Positions 22,864-31,174 of a stretch of 37,242 nt of DNA are shown piece after piece. Position 1 is the stretch's first letter. The number at the start of each line of letters is the position of its first letter. The translations under genes and the position numbers were made by a program. Source of the stretch: Clostridia bacterium (GTDB lineage: Bacteria; Bacillota_A; Clostridia; Christensenellales; Aristaeellaceae). Location: contig JAFUDW010000049.1 in the NCBI GenBank assembly GCA_017464225.1, positions 1 through 37,242 on the forward strand. Reading direction: 5' to 3'. Under the pieces are notes generated by a model that saw nothing but the letters and a program-made list of their open reading frames with translations, was not told the DNA's origin and did no database searches.

Positions 22864-23772
22864 CTATACCGTCTCACCCGATGGGGTGGGGCGGTTTTTT
22901 GCGCTCTGGGCCGCTGCGTTTTTCCGGTAGTCCTGAGGCGAGCAATGGTAGATTTTTTTAAACTGCTTGCAGAAGTAGGAGGCGGAGGAGAAGCCCACCG
23001 TGTACGCTACCATGGTGATGGAGGCGCTTGAGGAGGTCAGCAGGCTGCAGGCCCTGTCCAAACGGATGCGGATCAGCATCTGGTTGGGGGGAAACTGATA
23101 TTTATTCTTAAAACAGCGGATCAGATGATTGGGATGGCAGTTCAGCCGCTTAGCCAGATCGGTCAGCAGGATATCCTCCATACAATGGGTGTTCAGATAT
23201 TGCATGGCCGCGCTTGCGATGTCGATGGCGTCCACCGAAATCAGGTTCAGCGAAAGAAGATGCAGCAGCCGCAGGAAAAGCTCCTGCTGGCTGAAAAGGC
23301 TCAGCTCCTGCCTGATATGCACGTTGGAATGGGTAAAGTAATTGATCAGCGAGGTTTCAAGCTTGGTCATCAGCGAAACGGTATCCCGGGCGGCGTCCTC
23401 CGACAGCGTTTGGTACTGGGGGATCAAAATGCCGGAAATATAATCGTTGGACGGGCTGACGACCGAACTGGGCAGCTGGGAGACCTCGAAGGGCTCCTTT
23501 GTATTGAAATGAAGCCAATGAAACAGCGTCTCCTCCGGGCAGATCCGGGAGCCTTTATGCGCCGCCCTGGGTGGAATGATCAGAACGTCGTTGGCGTGCA
23601 GACAATACTCATTGTTATCAACGGATAGATAAAGCGTCCCGCGCTCGACCATGAGCATGTCAAAAAAGTTCAGGTCCTTCCGGCTCTGGTGCCTGTCGCC
23701 CGGCCGATACAGCGCGTTTCCCGCATGCAGGAAAAAGGGATAGGATGGAACGGAGATGTTGATATAATGCAT
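22864..23772 (-). CDS. AraC-family transcriptional regulator
   Basis: The gene encodes 302 residues. The start at 23772 (MHYINISVPSYPFFLHAG) follows GGGGAGAG. The N-terminal ~150 residues form an AraC-type cupin: HANDVLIIPPRAAHKG is the usual beta-barrel segment that binds sugars. The C-terminal ~100 residues carry two helix-turn-helix motifs: LTDLAKRLNCHPNHLIRCFK, and ITMVAYTVGFSSASYFCKQF followed by SPQDYRK. It is divergent from a sugar ABC importer and GH127 operon, so it most likely activates that operon when an arabinose-type sugar or oligosaccharide is bound. No second regulator is nearby. Confidence 0.92.
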   Translation of the reverse strand: MHYINISVPSYPFFLHAGNALYRPGDRHQSRKDLNFFDMLMVERGTLYLSVDNNEYCLHANDVLIIPPRAAHKGSRICPEETLFHWLHFNTKEPFEVSQLPSSVVSPSNDYISGILIPQYQTLSEDAARDTVSLMTKLETSLINYFTHSNVHIRQELSLFSQQELFLRLLHLLSLNLISVDAIDIASAAMQYLNTHCMEDILLTDLAKRLNCHPNHLIRCFKNKYQFPPNQMLIRIRLDRACSLLTSSSASITMVAYTVGFSSASYFCKQFKKIYHCSPQDYRKNAAAQSAKNRPTPSGETV

Positions 23773-23812
23773 ATGCCGCTCTCCCCGGTTTGATAAAATG
23801 ATCCTATTCAAT

Positions 23813-23841
23813 ATAATAGCAGAAGGGAATCTGAAAGTAAA
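23813..23841 (-). promoter_or_regulatory. Promoter of the AraC gene
   Basis: The minus strand has TTTACT (23841-23836), 17 bp, and TATTAT (23818-23813). It gives a leader of about 35 nt. Confidence 0.55.
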
Positions 23842-23920
23842 TGCGTTTTTTGTGTCGTATTCCATGAAAGCAGGCTTTTTTCGTTTTAAAACAGAACGGC
23901 TCAGATCGTTATATCATTTA

Positions 23921-24061
23921 ATTTGCAAAAACAGGAAAAGTCGGGGAGACATAGACTGAACAGAGTGCCCGATATGTTGCTTTTGTTATAAAAAAGCTGC
24001 GAATATTCTTTCAAATGATATTTGTTTTGTTATATACGATATCCTGCGTGCCATATATAAT
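23921..24061 (+). promoter_or_regulatory. Upstream region of the sugar importer (block A)
   Basis: This is an AT-rich part of the 363-bp gap between the AraC gene and the importer. A block starting TTGCAAAAACAGG (23923) and ending GATATGTTGC (23980) resembles the block before oppA at 30976-31031. A candidate -10 TATAAT is at 24056-24061, 133 bp after the block start; the corresponding distance before oppA is 130 bp. The -35 here (TATACG, 24033-24038) is weak, as expected for an activator-dependent promoter. Confidence 0.45.
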
Positions 24062-24135
24062 AAGCATATCCGGTGTTGCTAGCAAACCACCTCTGAAGCT
24101 TACAATTGAATTCGTTGAAAGAAAGGATGACGCAT

Positions 24136-25368
24136 ATGAAAAAGCGGGCAATGGCATGTATCCTGGCTCTTTTGATGCTCTTGCTGCAGGGCATCCCGGC
24201 CCTGGCGGAGGAAGGCGACGCCCTGGAGGTATGGGTGCGCAGCACCTATTATGATATCATCACCGAAGCCGCCGCCGTGTTCACCGAAAAGACCGGCCAG
24301 CCGGTAAAGGTCACGCAGGCCGCCAACATGTCCGATGACCTTGCCCTGGCTATCAGCTCGGGCAATACACCCGATATCGTCTCCATTGACTGCGTGCTGG
24401 TGCCGTTCTATGCCTCCATCGGCGCGTTTAAAAACGTTACCGCCGAGGTCAACGCCCTGGAATACAAGGACGCATTTTCCGACGGCGCGCTGAAGCTGGC
24501 CTCCTATGAAGGAGAACTCTACGCGGTCCCCCTCGGCCCCGATGTCAGCGTGCTGATCTACAACAAGGAGCTCTTTGCGGCCAACGGCCTGGACCCCGAA
24601 AGCCCGCCTGCCTCCTGGGATGAGCTGGTCAAGGCGGCGCAGGCCTGCACCAACGACGAATGTTACGGTTATGCCTATCCGGGCAGCAGCGTAGGCAGCA
24701 TGATGTTTGGTTTTTGCCCCTATATCTGGTCCAACGGCGGTGAGTTTACATCGGAGGACGGAAGCGAAAGCCTGCTCAACAGCCCCGAGGCTGTGGCCGC
24801 GCTGCAGCTGTATGTGGATATGATCCATCAGTACGGCGTAACCCCCAAAACCATCAGCTCGTATACCAGCACCGAGGTGAAGGACGCGTTCTCCGCGCAG
24901 AAGATCGCCATGACGATCCAGGGCACCTCCTTTGTCCGCAAGGTCATCAATGGCGAATTGGACTTTGACGCCGGCGTTGCCCTGATCCCCGCAGCGGACG
25001 GCGAGCATTTCTCCTCCTTCCTGGGCGGCGACGATATTGCGATCCTGAACGACACCGACAAGGCCGATATCGCCTGGCAGTTTGTGGAATATTGCCTGAG
25101 CGAGGCCGTACAGGTGGACCTGTTCTCCACCATGGGCCTGATGCCTGCCCGCGCGGACATGTTTGATCATGAAGTCTTCCAGCAGGCGGAGGAATGGAGC
25201 GTGATCCGCAAAGCGCTGGAGATCGGCAAGGCGCCCTACAGCCTGAAATACAACGAGCTGTATACGCCTTTCCTGGATGCCCTGCAGTTCGCCTTCAATG
25301 GGGAAAAGACCGCCCAGCAAGCCTTTGATGACGCCAAGGCCGAAATCGACGCCGTCCTGGCGGAATAA
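24136..25368 (+). CDS. Sugar ABC transporter substrate-binding protein
   Basis: The gene encodes 410 residues. The start at 24136 (MKKRAMACILALLMLLL) follows AAAGGA. The signal peptide ends IPALA-EEG. There is no lipobox Cys at the cleavage site, so it appears to be a type I signal peptide rather than a lipoprotein. The mature part is a family 1 extracellular solute-binding protein: LEVWVRSTYYDIITEAAAVF, then GNTPDIVSIDC, LYAVPLGPDVSVLIYNKELF and PASWDELVKAAQAC. It captures a sugar, probably an arabino-oligosaccharide given the GH127 gene downstream. It is the first gene of the importer operon; a partial terminator follows it. Confidence 0.92.
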   Translation: MKKRAMACILALLMLLLQGIPALAEEGDALEVWVRSTYYDIITEAAAVFTEKTGQPVKVTQAANMSDDLALAISSGNTPDIVSIDCVLVPFYASIGAFKNVTAEVNALEYKDAFSDGALKLASYEGELYAVPLGPDVSVLIYNKELFAANGLDPESPPASWDELVKAAQACTNDECYGYAYPGSSVGSMMFGFCPYIWSNGGEFTSEDGSESLLNSPEAVAALQLYVDMIHQYGVTPKTISSYTSTEVKDAFSAQKIAMTIQGTSFVRKVINGELDFDAGVALIPAADGEHFSSFLGGDDIAILNDTDKADIAWQFVEYCLSEAVQVDLFSTMGLMPARADMFDHEVFQQAEEWSVIRKALEIGKAPYSLKYNELYTPFLDALQFAFNGEKTAQQAFDDAKAEIDAVLAE

Positions 25369-25408
25369 CAGCAGCTGAACGTTGAAGGAAAACGAATAAG
25401 GGAAAGAA

Positions 25409-25463
25409 AGGAAGCTTTTTCTGATTCATTGATTGAAATGGCGGATGAAGCTTCCTGTTTTTT
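25409..25463 (+). terminator. Attenuator between binding protein and permease
   Basis: AGGAAGCTT (25409-25417) pairs with AAGCTTCCT (25448-25456), followed by G and six T (25458-25463). The 30-nt loop makes it a weak terminator. It should leave binding-protein mRNA more abundant than permease mRNA. Confidence 0.65.
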
Positions 25464-25485
25464 CTTTATACAGGTGGTGAAGATC

Positions 25486-26376
25486 ATGCAAAAAAGCGGC
25501 TGGGCACAACGGATGCGGAGAAAAACGGCGCACATGCTCTTTTTGCTTCCCCTGCTTGCCGTCAATATCCTGTTCTTTTTGATCCCATTTATAAAAACCC
25601 TCTATATGTCGGGCTTTAATTGGCCGCTGCTGGGAGAAAAGAAGTTCATCGGCGCGGACAACTTTTTGAAGCTGCTCAGCAATGTGAAGTTCATCAACGC
25701 TTTGAAATTTACGCTGAAGTATGCCGTCATCGTAACGCCCATGCTCTTTATCACGGCTTTTATCATGGCGATCCTGGTCAACCGGAAAATCCCCGGCGTG
25801 GGGATTTTCCGCACCATCTATTTCAAGCCGGCGGTCATCTCCATGACGGCCAGCGCAAATATCTGGCTGTGGATATACAACGAGCTGTACGGTGTGCTGA
25901 ACTATGTGCTGCTGCGTCTGGGGATCCTCCATGAGGCGGTGGCGTGGATGCATATGCCCAGCACATCGCTTCCGGCCATCTGCGTGATGATTACCTGGAA
26001 AATGTCTGGCTTTACCATGCTGATGCTGCTGGGCGCCTTTCAATCCATCGACGAGGAAATCTATCAGGCAGCCAGCATAGACGGCGCCAACGCCGTGCAG
26101 CGCTTCACCCGGATCACCTTCCCCTTGGTACGGCCCACGATGGGGCTGGCGCTGGTGATTTCGGTGATCGGCTCGGTGCTGGCCTTTGAGCAATTCAAGA
26201 TCATGACGGGCGGCGGGCCCTCCTACAAAACCCAGACGGCGGTTTACTATATCTATGAAACCTCGTTCAAGAATTTCAAGTTCGGTTATGGGGCGGCCAT
26301 GTCCATCGTGCTGCTGGTCATCCTTGCGGTCCTGAGCGTTGTTCAGTTCGCGCTGACCAGAGACGCCACGGAATAG
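25486..26376 (+). CDS. Sugar ABC transporter permease (MalF-like)
   Basis: The gene encodes 296 residues. The start at 25486 (MQKSGWAQRMRRKTAHML) follows AGGTGG; the longer frame from 25429 overlaps the attenuator. Six membrane segments are visible. The cytoplasmic EAA loop is EEIYQAASIDGANAVQRFTRITFPLVRP, given here by its key residues E-A-A-x3-G at about 210-220. The GGGPSYKT segment near the C-terminus is typical of carbohydrate-uptake-1 permeases. It forms the channel with the next gene. No ATPase is encoded in the operon, so a shared MsmK/MalK-type ATPase elsewhere must energise it. Confidence 0.92.
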   Translation: MQKSGWAQRMRRKTAHMLFLLPLLAVNILFFLIPFIKTLYMSGFNWPLLGEKKFIGADNFLKLLSNVKFINALKFTLKYAVIVTPMLFITAFIMAILVNRKIPGVGIFRTIYFKPAVISMTASANIWLWIYNELYGVLNYVLLRLGILHEAVAWMHMPSTSLPAICVMITWKMSGFTMLMLLGAFQSIDEEIYQAASIDGANAVQRFTRITFPLVRPTMGLALVISVIGSVLAFEQFKIMTGGGPSYKTQTAVYYIYETSFKNFKFGYGAAMSIVLLVILAVLSVVQFALTRDATE

Positions 26377-26384
26377 GGGGGATC

Positions 26385-27230
26385 ATGATGAAAAGGGTCA
26401 AAAGAACCGGGGAGAAAAACGGCTTGTTTATACTGCTCAATGTGATCCTGAGCGTTATCTGGCTGCTGCCGATCTATTGGGCTTTTGTTACGTCTGTAAA
26501 AACGAATCGGGAAATATACAGCGGCATCACGCTTTTTCCCCGGAATTTTACCGCGGCGAATTATCATACGCTGTTTTCCTATAAGGACGGGCTGGTGCTG
26601 GAATGGCTGCGGAATTCCTTTTTTGTGTGCGTCATTACCATGCTGGCGGTGACCGCCATCGCTGTGCTGGCCGGGTTTGCCTTTTCCAAGCTGGAGCTGC
26701 CCTGCAAATTCCTGTGGCTGAGCATGATCTCCTTTACGCTGATGGTGCCGGTCACGGCGCTTTTGGTGCCGCTGTACAATACCATGTCCCAAATCGGTTT
26801 GCTGGGAACGCTGTGGAGCTCCATCCTGATCTACATCACCTTTCAAACGCCGTTTTGCACGCTGATGATGAAACGCTCCTTTGATATGGTGCCCAAAGAG
26901 CTGCGGGAAGCCGCGCTGGTGGACGGAGCCAGCAGCTTCCAGATTTTCAGACGGATCTATGTTCCCCTGGCGCTTCCCGGCACGATCACTGTGCTGGTGT
27001 ATTCGGCCTATCATACCTGGAACGATTATACCGTGGCGCTGACCTTTGGGGGTGGAAGCCTGAAAACCTTCAACATCGGCCTCGTGGATCTGCTGACGGC
27101 CTCAACCGATATGATGGATTGGGGCATGCTCACCTCGGGCTCGGTGGTGGGCATGCTGCCCATTCTGGTCTTGTTCCTTTTCCTGCAAAAGTATTTTGTC
27201 AAGGGCATGATGAGCGGCGCGGTGAAATAA
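26385..27230 (+). CDS. Sugar ABC transporter permease (MalG-like)
   Basis: The gene encodes 281 residues, starting at 26385 or 3 bp later (ATGATG) after GGGGGG. The N-terminus is MMKRVKRTGEKNGLF, followed by six membrane segments. The EAA loop lies in PKELREAALVDGASSF followed by QIFRRIYVPLALPG. The AWKDNYTVAL-like HTWNDYTVALTF segment and the C-terminal QKYFVKGMMSGAVK are typical of MalG/LacG-type carbohydrate permeases. It lies 8 bp after the first permease and 21 bp before the GH127 gene in one operon, and it pairs with the MalF-like permease. Confidence 0.93.
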   Translation: MMKRVKRTGEKNGLFILLNVILSVIWLLPIYWAFVTSVKTNREIYSGITLFPRNFTAANYHTLFSYKDGLVLEWLRNSFFVCVITMLAVTAIAVLAGFAFSKLELPCKFLWLSMISFTLMVPVTALLVPLYNTMSQIGLLGTLWSSILIYITFQTPFCTLMMKRSFDMVPKELREAALVDGASSFQIFRRIYVPLALPGTITVLVYSAYHTWNDYTVALTFGGGSLKTFNIGLVDLLTASTDMMDWGMLTSGSVVGMLPILVLFLFLQKYFVKGMMSGAVK

Positions 27231-27251
27231 AGGATCAACGGGAGGATGCGC

Positions 27252-29135
27252 ATGATGAAACGATATACGGGGAATCCGGTGGGGTTCCAGGCTGTTTCCC
27301 TGGGGGCGGGCTTCTGGAAGGACGTGCAGGATACCGGGGGCGCGGTGACCATGGGCGCCGTATACGAGCAATTTCAAAAAACGGGCAGGTTTGACGCGCT
27401 GAAATGCGGATGGAAGGAGGGTATGCCCTTTAAGCCGCATATTTTCTGGGATTCGGACGCGGCCAAATGGATCGAGGGCGCTTCTTATTATCTGGCACAG
27501 GAGCGGGACCGGGCGCTCGAGGAGAAAATCGATCAATTGGCGGATTGGATGGCGGCGCATCAGTGGGAGGACGGATATATCAATTCCTACTTCACCGCGG
27601 TGGAGCCGGAAGCCCGCTTCACCAGAAGAGCGGACCATGAACTGTACTGCGCCGGGCATCTCCTGGAAGGGGCGATTGCCTATTACGCGGCCACCGGCAA
27701 AAGAAAGCTGCTGGACGCGGCCGTCAAATACGCCGATCTGATCGATGATGTGTTCCGGGTGCGGAGAGCGGCGGCTTTTGATACGCCCGGACATCAGGAG
27801 ATTGAGCTGGCGCTGGTAAAGCTTTTCCGGCTCACGGGGAATGAGAAGTATAAGCGGCTTGCGGAATTCTTTATCGATCAGCGCGGCCGAAGCGACAAGG
27901 ATACGCCGCGGCCCAACAAAAACAGGGAGTATTGTCAGTCGCATCTGCCCGTGCGGGAGCAGAAAACGGCGGTGGGCCATGCCGTCAGGCTGCTGTATCA
28001 GCTGTGCGCCATGGCCGATCTGGCGCTGCTGAACCGGGAGGCGGCGCTGACGGCGGCCTGCGAGGCGCTGTTTGAAAACATCACGACCCGGAAAATGCAT
28101 ATTACCGGCGGCGTGGGCTCCACCCACGTGGGGGAGCGCTTTACCTTCGATTACGACCTGCCGGAATACAACACCTATAATGAAACCTGCGCGTCCATTG
28201 CGCTGGCCATGTTTTGCCGGCGCATGTGGCTGATCGACGCCGACAGCAAATATGCCGACTGCGCGGAGCAGGCGCTGTACAATACGGTGCTGAGCGGCGT
28301 TTCGCTTTCGGGCGACAGCTTTTTCTATGAAAACCCGCTGGCGGCAAACCCGGAAAAAACCAGGTATTACGCCGCCGCGGAGGAGAGCATGCGGGAAAGG
28401 ATGCCGATCATTGAGCGGGTGAAGGTATTCAGCTGCTCCTGCTGTCCGCCCAACCTGCTCCGTCTTATGGGATCGATCGGCGATTATATGTATTCGACGG
28501 CCGGGGATACGATCTTTGCCCATTGCTATATGAACGGCGACGCGGTCATTCCTTTGGGGGACAGGCCGATCACCCTGCGCCAGCAAACCGATTATCCCTT
28601 TGACGGCAGGATCGCACTTACCACCGAAACCGCGGGGGAATATGGCATCGCGGTGCGCATTCCCGGCTGGTGTGGGCGATGGATGCTGTATCTGAACGGC
28701 GAGGCGGCGGAGGCTTCCCTGGACAAGGGATATGCCTGTCTGTTCAGGCGCTGGCAGCCCGGGGATCAGCTGCTGCTGGCGCTGGAGATGGAAGCGCAGC
28801 TGATGGAGGCCAATCCGAAAGCGGGCAATCTTTGCGGAAAATGCGCCGTGACGCGGGGACCGATGGTGTTCTGCGCGGAGGGCATCGACAATCAGGAGCT
28901 GCCGATCCGCGATATACTCCTGCAGCGGGATGCCGTATTCAGCTGTGAAAACGAGAGGATTTGCGGCCGGCGGCTGCCTGTTTTGCGGACGCAGGTGAAA
29001 AGACGCAGGCAGTTTGACAGCCTGTACCGGCCCATGCGGGAGGATATGGAGGAGGATGAGCTGAAGCTGATCCCGTACATGGCGTGGGCCAACCGCGGGG
29101 TCACCGAAATGGCGGTATGGCTGAACGTGCGATGA
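27252..29135 (+). CDS. GH127 beta-L-arabinofuranosidase-type enzyme
   Basis: The gene encodes 627 residues. The start at 27252 (MMKRYTGNPVGFQAV) lies six bases after GGGAGG; the ATG at 27246 is directly against that site. The GH127 catalytic zinc site known from Bifidobacterium HypBA1 can be matched: E295 (VGERF), then E311 and C313 in YNTYNETCASI with the same 16-residue spacing, and C397-C398 in CSCCPPNLLRL, where one Cys is the nucleophile. No signal peptide is seen, so it works inside the cell on imported sugar. It should release L-arabinofuranose from beta-linked oligosaccharides. It follows the importer permeases and is probably controlled by the AraC regulator. Other GH127 activities are known, so the exact substrate is not certain. 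Confidence 0.92.
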   Translation: MMKRYTGNPVGFQAVSLGAGFWKDVQDTGGAVTMGAVYEQFQKTGRFDALKCGWKEGMPFKPHIFWDSDAAKWIEGASYYLAQERDRALEEKIDQLADWMAAHQWEDGYINSYFTAVEPEARFTRRADHELYCAGHLLEGAIAYYAATGKRKLLDAAVKYADLIDDVFRVRRAAAFDTPGHQEIELALVKLFRLTGNEKYKRLAEFFIDQRGRSDKDTPRPNKNREYCQSHLPVREQKTAVGHAVRLLYQLCAMADLALLNREAALTAACEALFENITTRKMHITGGVGSTHVGERFTFDYDLPEYNTYNETCASIALAMFCRRMWLIDADSKYADCAEQALYNTVLSGVSLSGDSFFYENPLAANPEKTRYYAAAEESMRERMPIIERVKVFSCSCCPPNLLRLMGSIGDYMYSTAGDTIFAHCYMNGDAVIPLGDRPITLRQQTDYPFDGRIALTTETAGEYGIAVRIPGWCGRWMLYLNGEAAEASLDKGYACLFRRWQPGDQLLLALEMEAQLMEANPKAGNLCGKCAVTRGPMVFCAEGIDNQELPIRDILLQRDAVFSCENERICGRRLPVLRTQVKRRRQFDSLYRPMREDMEEDELKLIPYMAWANRGVTEMAVWLNVR

Positions 29136-29167
29136 GCGGCCGGACAATAAAATAGAAAATTTTTCCA

Positions 29168-29191
29168 ATCCCCGCAACAAAAAGCGGGGAT
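29168..29191 (+). terminator. Hairpin after the GH127 gene
   Basis: ATCCCCGC-AACAAAAA-GCGGGGAT is followed by GCTTCGTTT, a weak T run. It lies 32 bp past the stop codon and may lower read-through into the next gene. Confidence 0.55.
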
Positions 29192-29222
29192 GCTTCGTTT
29201 ATATGGACGGGAGGCGTTCCAT

Positions 29223-30746
29223 ATGATGAAAAAACTGACGGTATTCTGCGCGGCGATCATGGCGCTCTGCCTGCTGCGCGCCGGGGCCTCGGCCAACGGC
29301 TGGGGGCTCAAAAGCGGGCGGCTGCTGGACGCGGTGGCGGCGGCGCATACCTGGGATGAATACACCTGCCTGGCCCAGGCTGGGGACTGCGCCGTGATGC
29401 ACAGCCAATATCATAACGCGCTGTTCTGGGCGGACGGCGAGGGCAGGCTGCACGTCTATACCACGGCGGTGTACCAGCCCGACGCGCAGAAAGCGCCGCC
29501 CAGGCTGACATGGACGGAGGGGCGGTTCCTGACGCTTGCCTACGGGCAGAGCGAAAGCTATACCTTTGAGGAGGTTTATGGCGCGGGCTTTGAACTGCGG
29601 GAGGCCAGGATCGGCGATTTTCGCCTGTACGCCCAAAATGAAAGCCCGGACAGCGAGGTGAACGATTACCGCTGGTACTGCGAGGACGCGGAAGGCAAGG
29701 TTTATTACAATTGGCGAATGCCGCTGAACACCTTCAACATTTCGCTGCTGCCCCATTCCACCGCCGAGGCCCGGGCCGTGCGCCTGATGGACGCAAAGCT
29801 GGACAGCGGGCAGGCGTATCTGGACGGCAATTATTCCCCGGATCATTGGGGGCTGGAGCTGCATACGGGGGGCCGCACGGGCACCGCGCCGGTGTATACC
29901 GCGCCCTTTGGGGCGTCCAGCTGGCGGGTGGCCAAGGGGAAGGCTGCCGTTGGGCTGGCGGGCAGGATCTGGCTGCTAAACGAGTATTTGAACGGCGATG
30001 GCGAGACCTGGGCCATGATCCGCTATGACGTGAGCCCGCGCACCCAGCGCATAGGCTACGCCCTGGCCGCCGATCTGGGCCAGCCGTCTCTTACTGCCCA
30101 GGATCACGATTCCCCCGGCAATTCCTTTGCCCGGGTGGCCGTGGAGTGTGCCGCCGATACCTACCTCACCGACGATCCGGACGTGAGCCAATTCAGACAG
30201 GCGAGCCTGCCCCGGGGCACGCAATTGGACTGCTGGGGGCTGTATAACGATTACTACGCCTACGTGGGGCTGGAGGTGGACCGTGACGGGCGGCCCGCCG
30301 ACGGCGGGGCCATTCTATGGGGCTTTGTGCCGGTCAAGGATCTGCGGCCCATGGAAAAGGAAGCGCGGCAGGATGTGATGGCGCGACTGGCGGGATATTG
30401 GCATTTTTATGCCGGCGGCAATCAGGCCGAGGATTATATTCAGTTTAACGCCGACGGCACCTTCACCGCCGCGGATTTTGACTGGACAAAATATGAAAAC
30501 GCCCAGGCCTGGCGGGCCGACGGCATGGCGGACCCTGTTGCCGGCGTTTGGCACGTCACCAATTATAACGCTTTTGAAAACCTTTATTGGAACGATCCGC
30601 CCTATGAGCTGACCATGCTCCGTGACGACGGCAGGGTCAATATCAAGGGCCTGGCCCTGGAGGAAAACGGCTTCGGCCTGACCTATTGGGAGGGCGGCGG
30701 CGGATACTGCCCGGTGGAGGACGAGACGGAGATGGAAAACGGTTAA
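29223..30746 (+). CDS. Secreted protein of unknown function
   Basis: The gene encodes 507 residues. The start at 29223 (MMKKLTVFCAAIMALCLL) follows GGGAGG. A signal peptide ends near AGASA-NGW (residue 24). The mature protein is rich in Trp, Tyr and Asp. Two segments, about 222-285 (APVYTAPFGASSWRVAKGKA) and 308-372 (TYLTDDPDVSQF to WGFVPVKDL), have the look of bacterial SH3 domains. Residues about 385-500 (GYWHFYAGGNQAEDYIQFN) resemble a lipocalin-like fold seen in small secreted Clostridial proteins. No family was recognised with confidence. It follows the GH127 gene by 87 bp with a weak terminator between, so it may be partly co-expressed, but no functional link is proved. Confidence 0.75.
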   Translation: MMKKLTVFCAAIMALCLLRAGASANGWGLKSGRLLDAVAAAHTWDEYTCLAQAGDCAVMHSQYHNALFWADGEGRLHVYTTAVYQPDAQKAPPRLTWTEGRFLTLAYGQSESYTFEEVYGAGFELREARIGDFRLYAQNESPDSEVNDYRWYCEDAEGKVYYNWRMPLNTFNISLLPHSTAEARAVRLMDAKLDSGQAYLDGNYSPDHWGLELHTGGRTGTAPVYTAPFGASSWRVAKGKAAVGLAGRIWLLNEYLNGDGETWAMIRYDVSPRTQRIGYALAADLGQPSLTAQDHDSPGNSFARVAVECAADTYLTDDPDVSQFRQASLPRGTQLDCWGLYNDYYAYVGLEVDRDGRPADGGAILWGFVPVKDLRPMEKEARQDVMARLAGYWHFYAGGNQAEDYIQFNADGTFTAADFDWTKYENAQAWRADGMADPVAGVWHVTNYNAFENLYWNDPPYELTMLRDDGRVNIKGLALEENGFGLTYWEGGGGYCPVEDETEMENG

Positions 30747-30778
30747 AGAATGGCAAATAAGCGCCTGTCGGCGATTTT

Positions 30779-30806
30779 GGGGCTCAGTGCAACAGCCCCT
30801 TTTTTT
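30779..30806 (+). terminator. Terminator after the secreted protein gene
   Basis: GGGGCT (30779-30784), a 9-nt loop, AGCCCC (30794-30799) and seven T (30800-30806). Confidence 0.85.
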
Positions 30807-30817
30807 GTACACAAAAT

Positions 30818-30842
30818 GGACTGCCTCATCGTGAGACAGCCC
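30818..30842. repeat. Diverged GAGACAGCCC hairpin
   Basis: GGACTGCCTCA-TCG-TGAGACAGCCC is a stem with two mismatches. The right arm repeats the outer arm of the nested terminator at 19893-19939. The rest of the gap up to 30,970 is AT-rich with no gene. Confidence 0.5.
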
Positions 30843-30973
30843 CTTTCGTCCTCCTTCCCGATCGACTTCAAAAATATAAAAACTTGATAATCAGCGGCAT
30901 AAACGCCACATATTCATGTATAATATGGGTATCTATTTGCCGAATAAGGCGAATATGAAATTTTAAAAATAAA

Positions 30974-31111
30974 AATTGCAAAAACCAGCGGAATATTCGG
31001 AGCGAGAGCTGATAACGAGGCATAATATTGCAGGATATAAGTATAATTTTTGCAAAATCCTGTATTTGATTTGTATTTTGTATTTACTTCTGTGCTTTGG
31101 TGCATTAAAAT
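30974..31111 (+). promoter_or_regulatory. Upstream region and promoter of oppABCDF (block B)
   Basis: The promoter candidate is TTTACT (31083-31088), 17 bp, and TAAAAT (31106-31111), about 60 nt before oppA. Upstream, a block from TTGCAAAAACCAGCGG (30976) to ATATTGC (31031) resembles the block before the sugar importer at 23923-23980. A second TTTTTGCAAAATCC lies at about 31047-31060 and could be another copy of the same site. The region is strongly AT-rich compared with the genes. Confidence 0.5.
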
Positions 31112-31174
31112 ACTTCATATCTATACGGGATACAGCATATTCCGTATGGCAAATTATTCCGAAAGGACGTATTC

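Noticed and set aside
27102..29180. 692-codon ORF on the minus strand
   Set aside because: It is antisense to the GH127 gene, which has its complete catalytic site. The antisense product has no motif or start signal.
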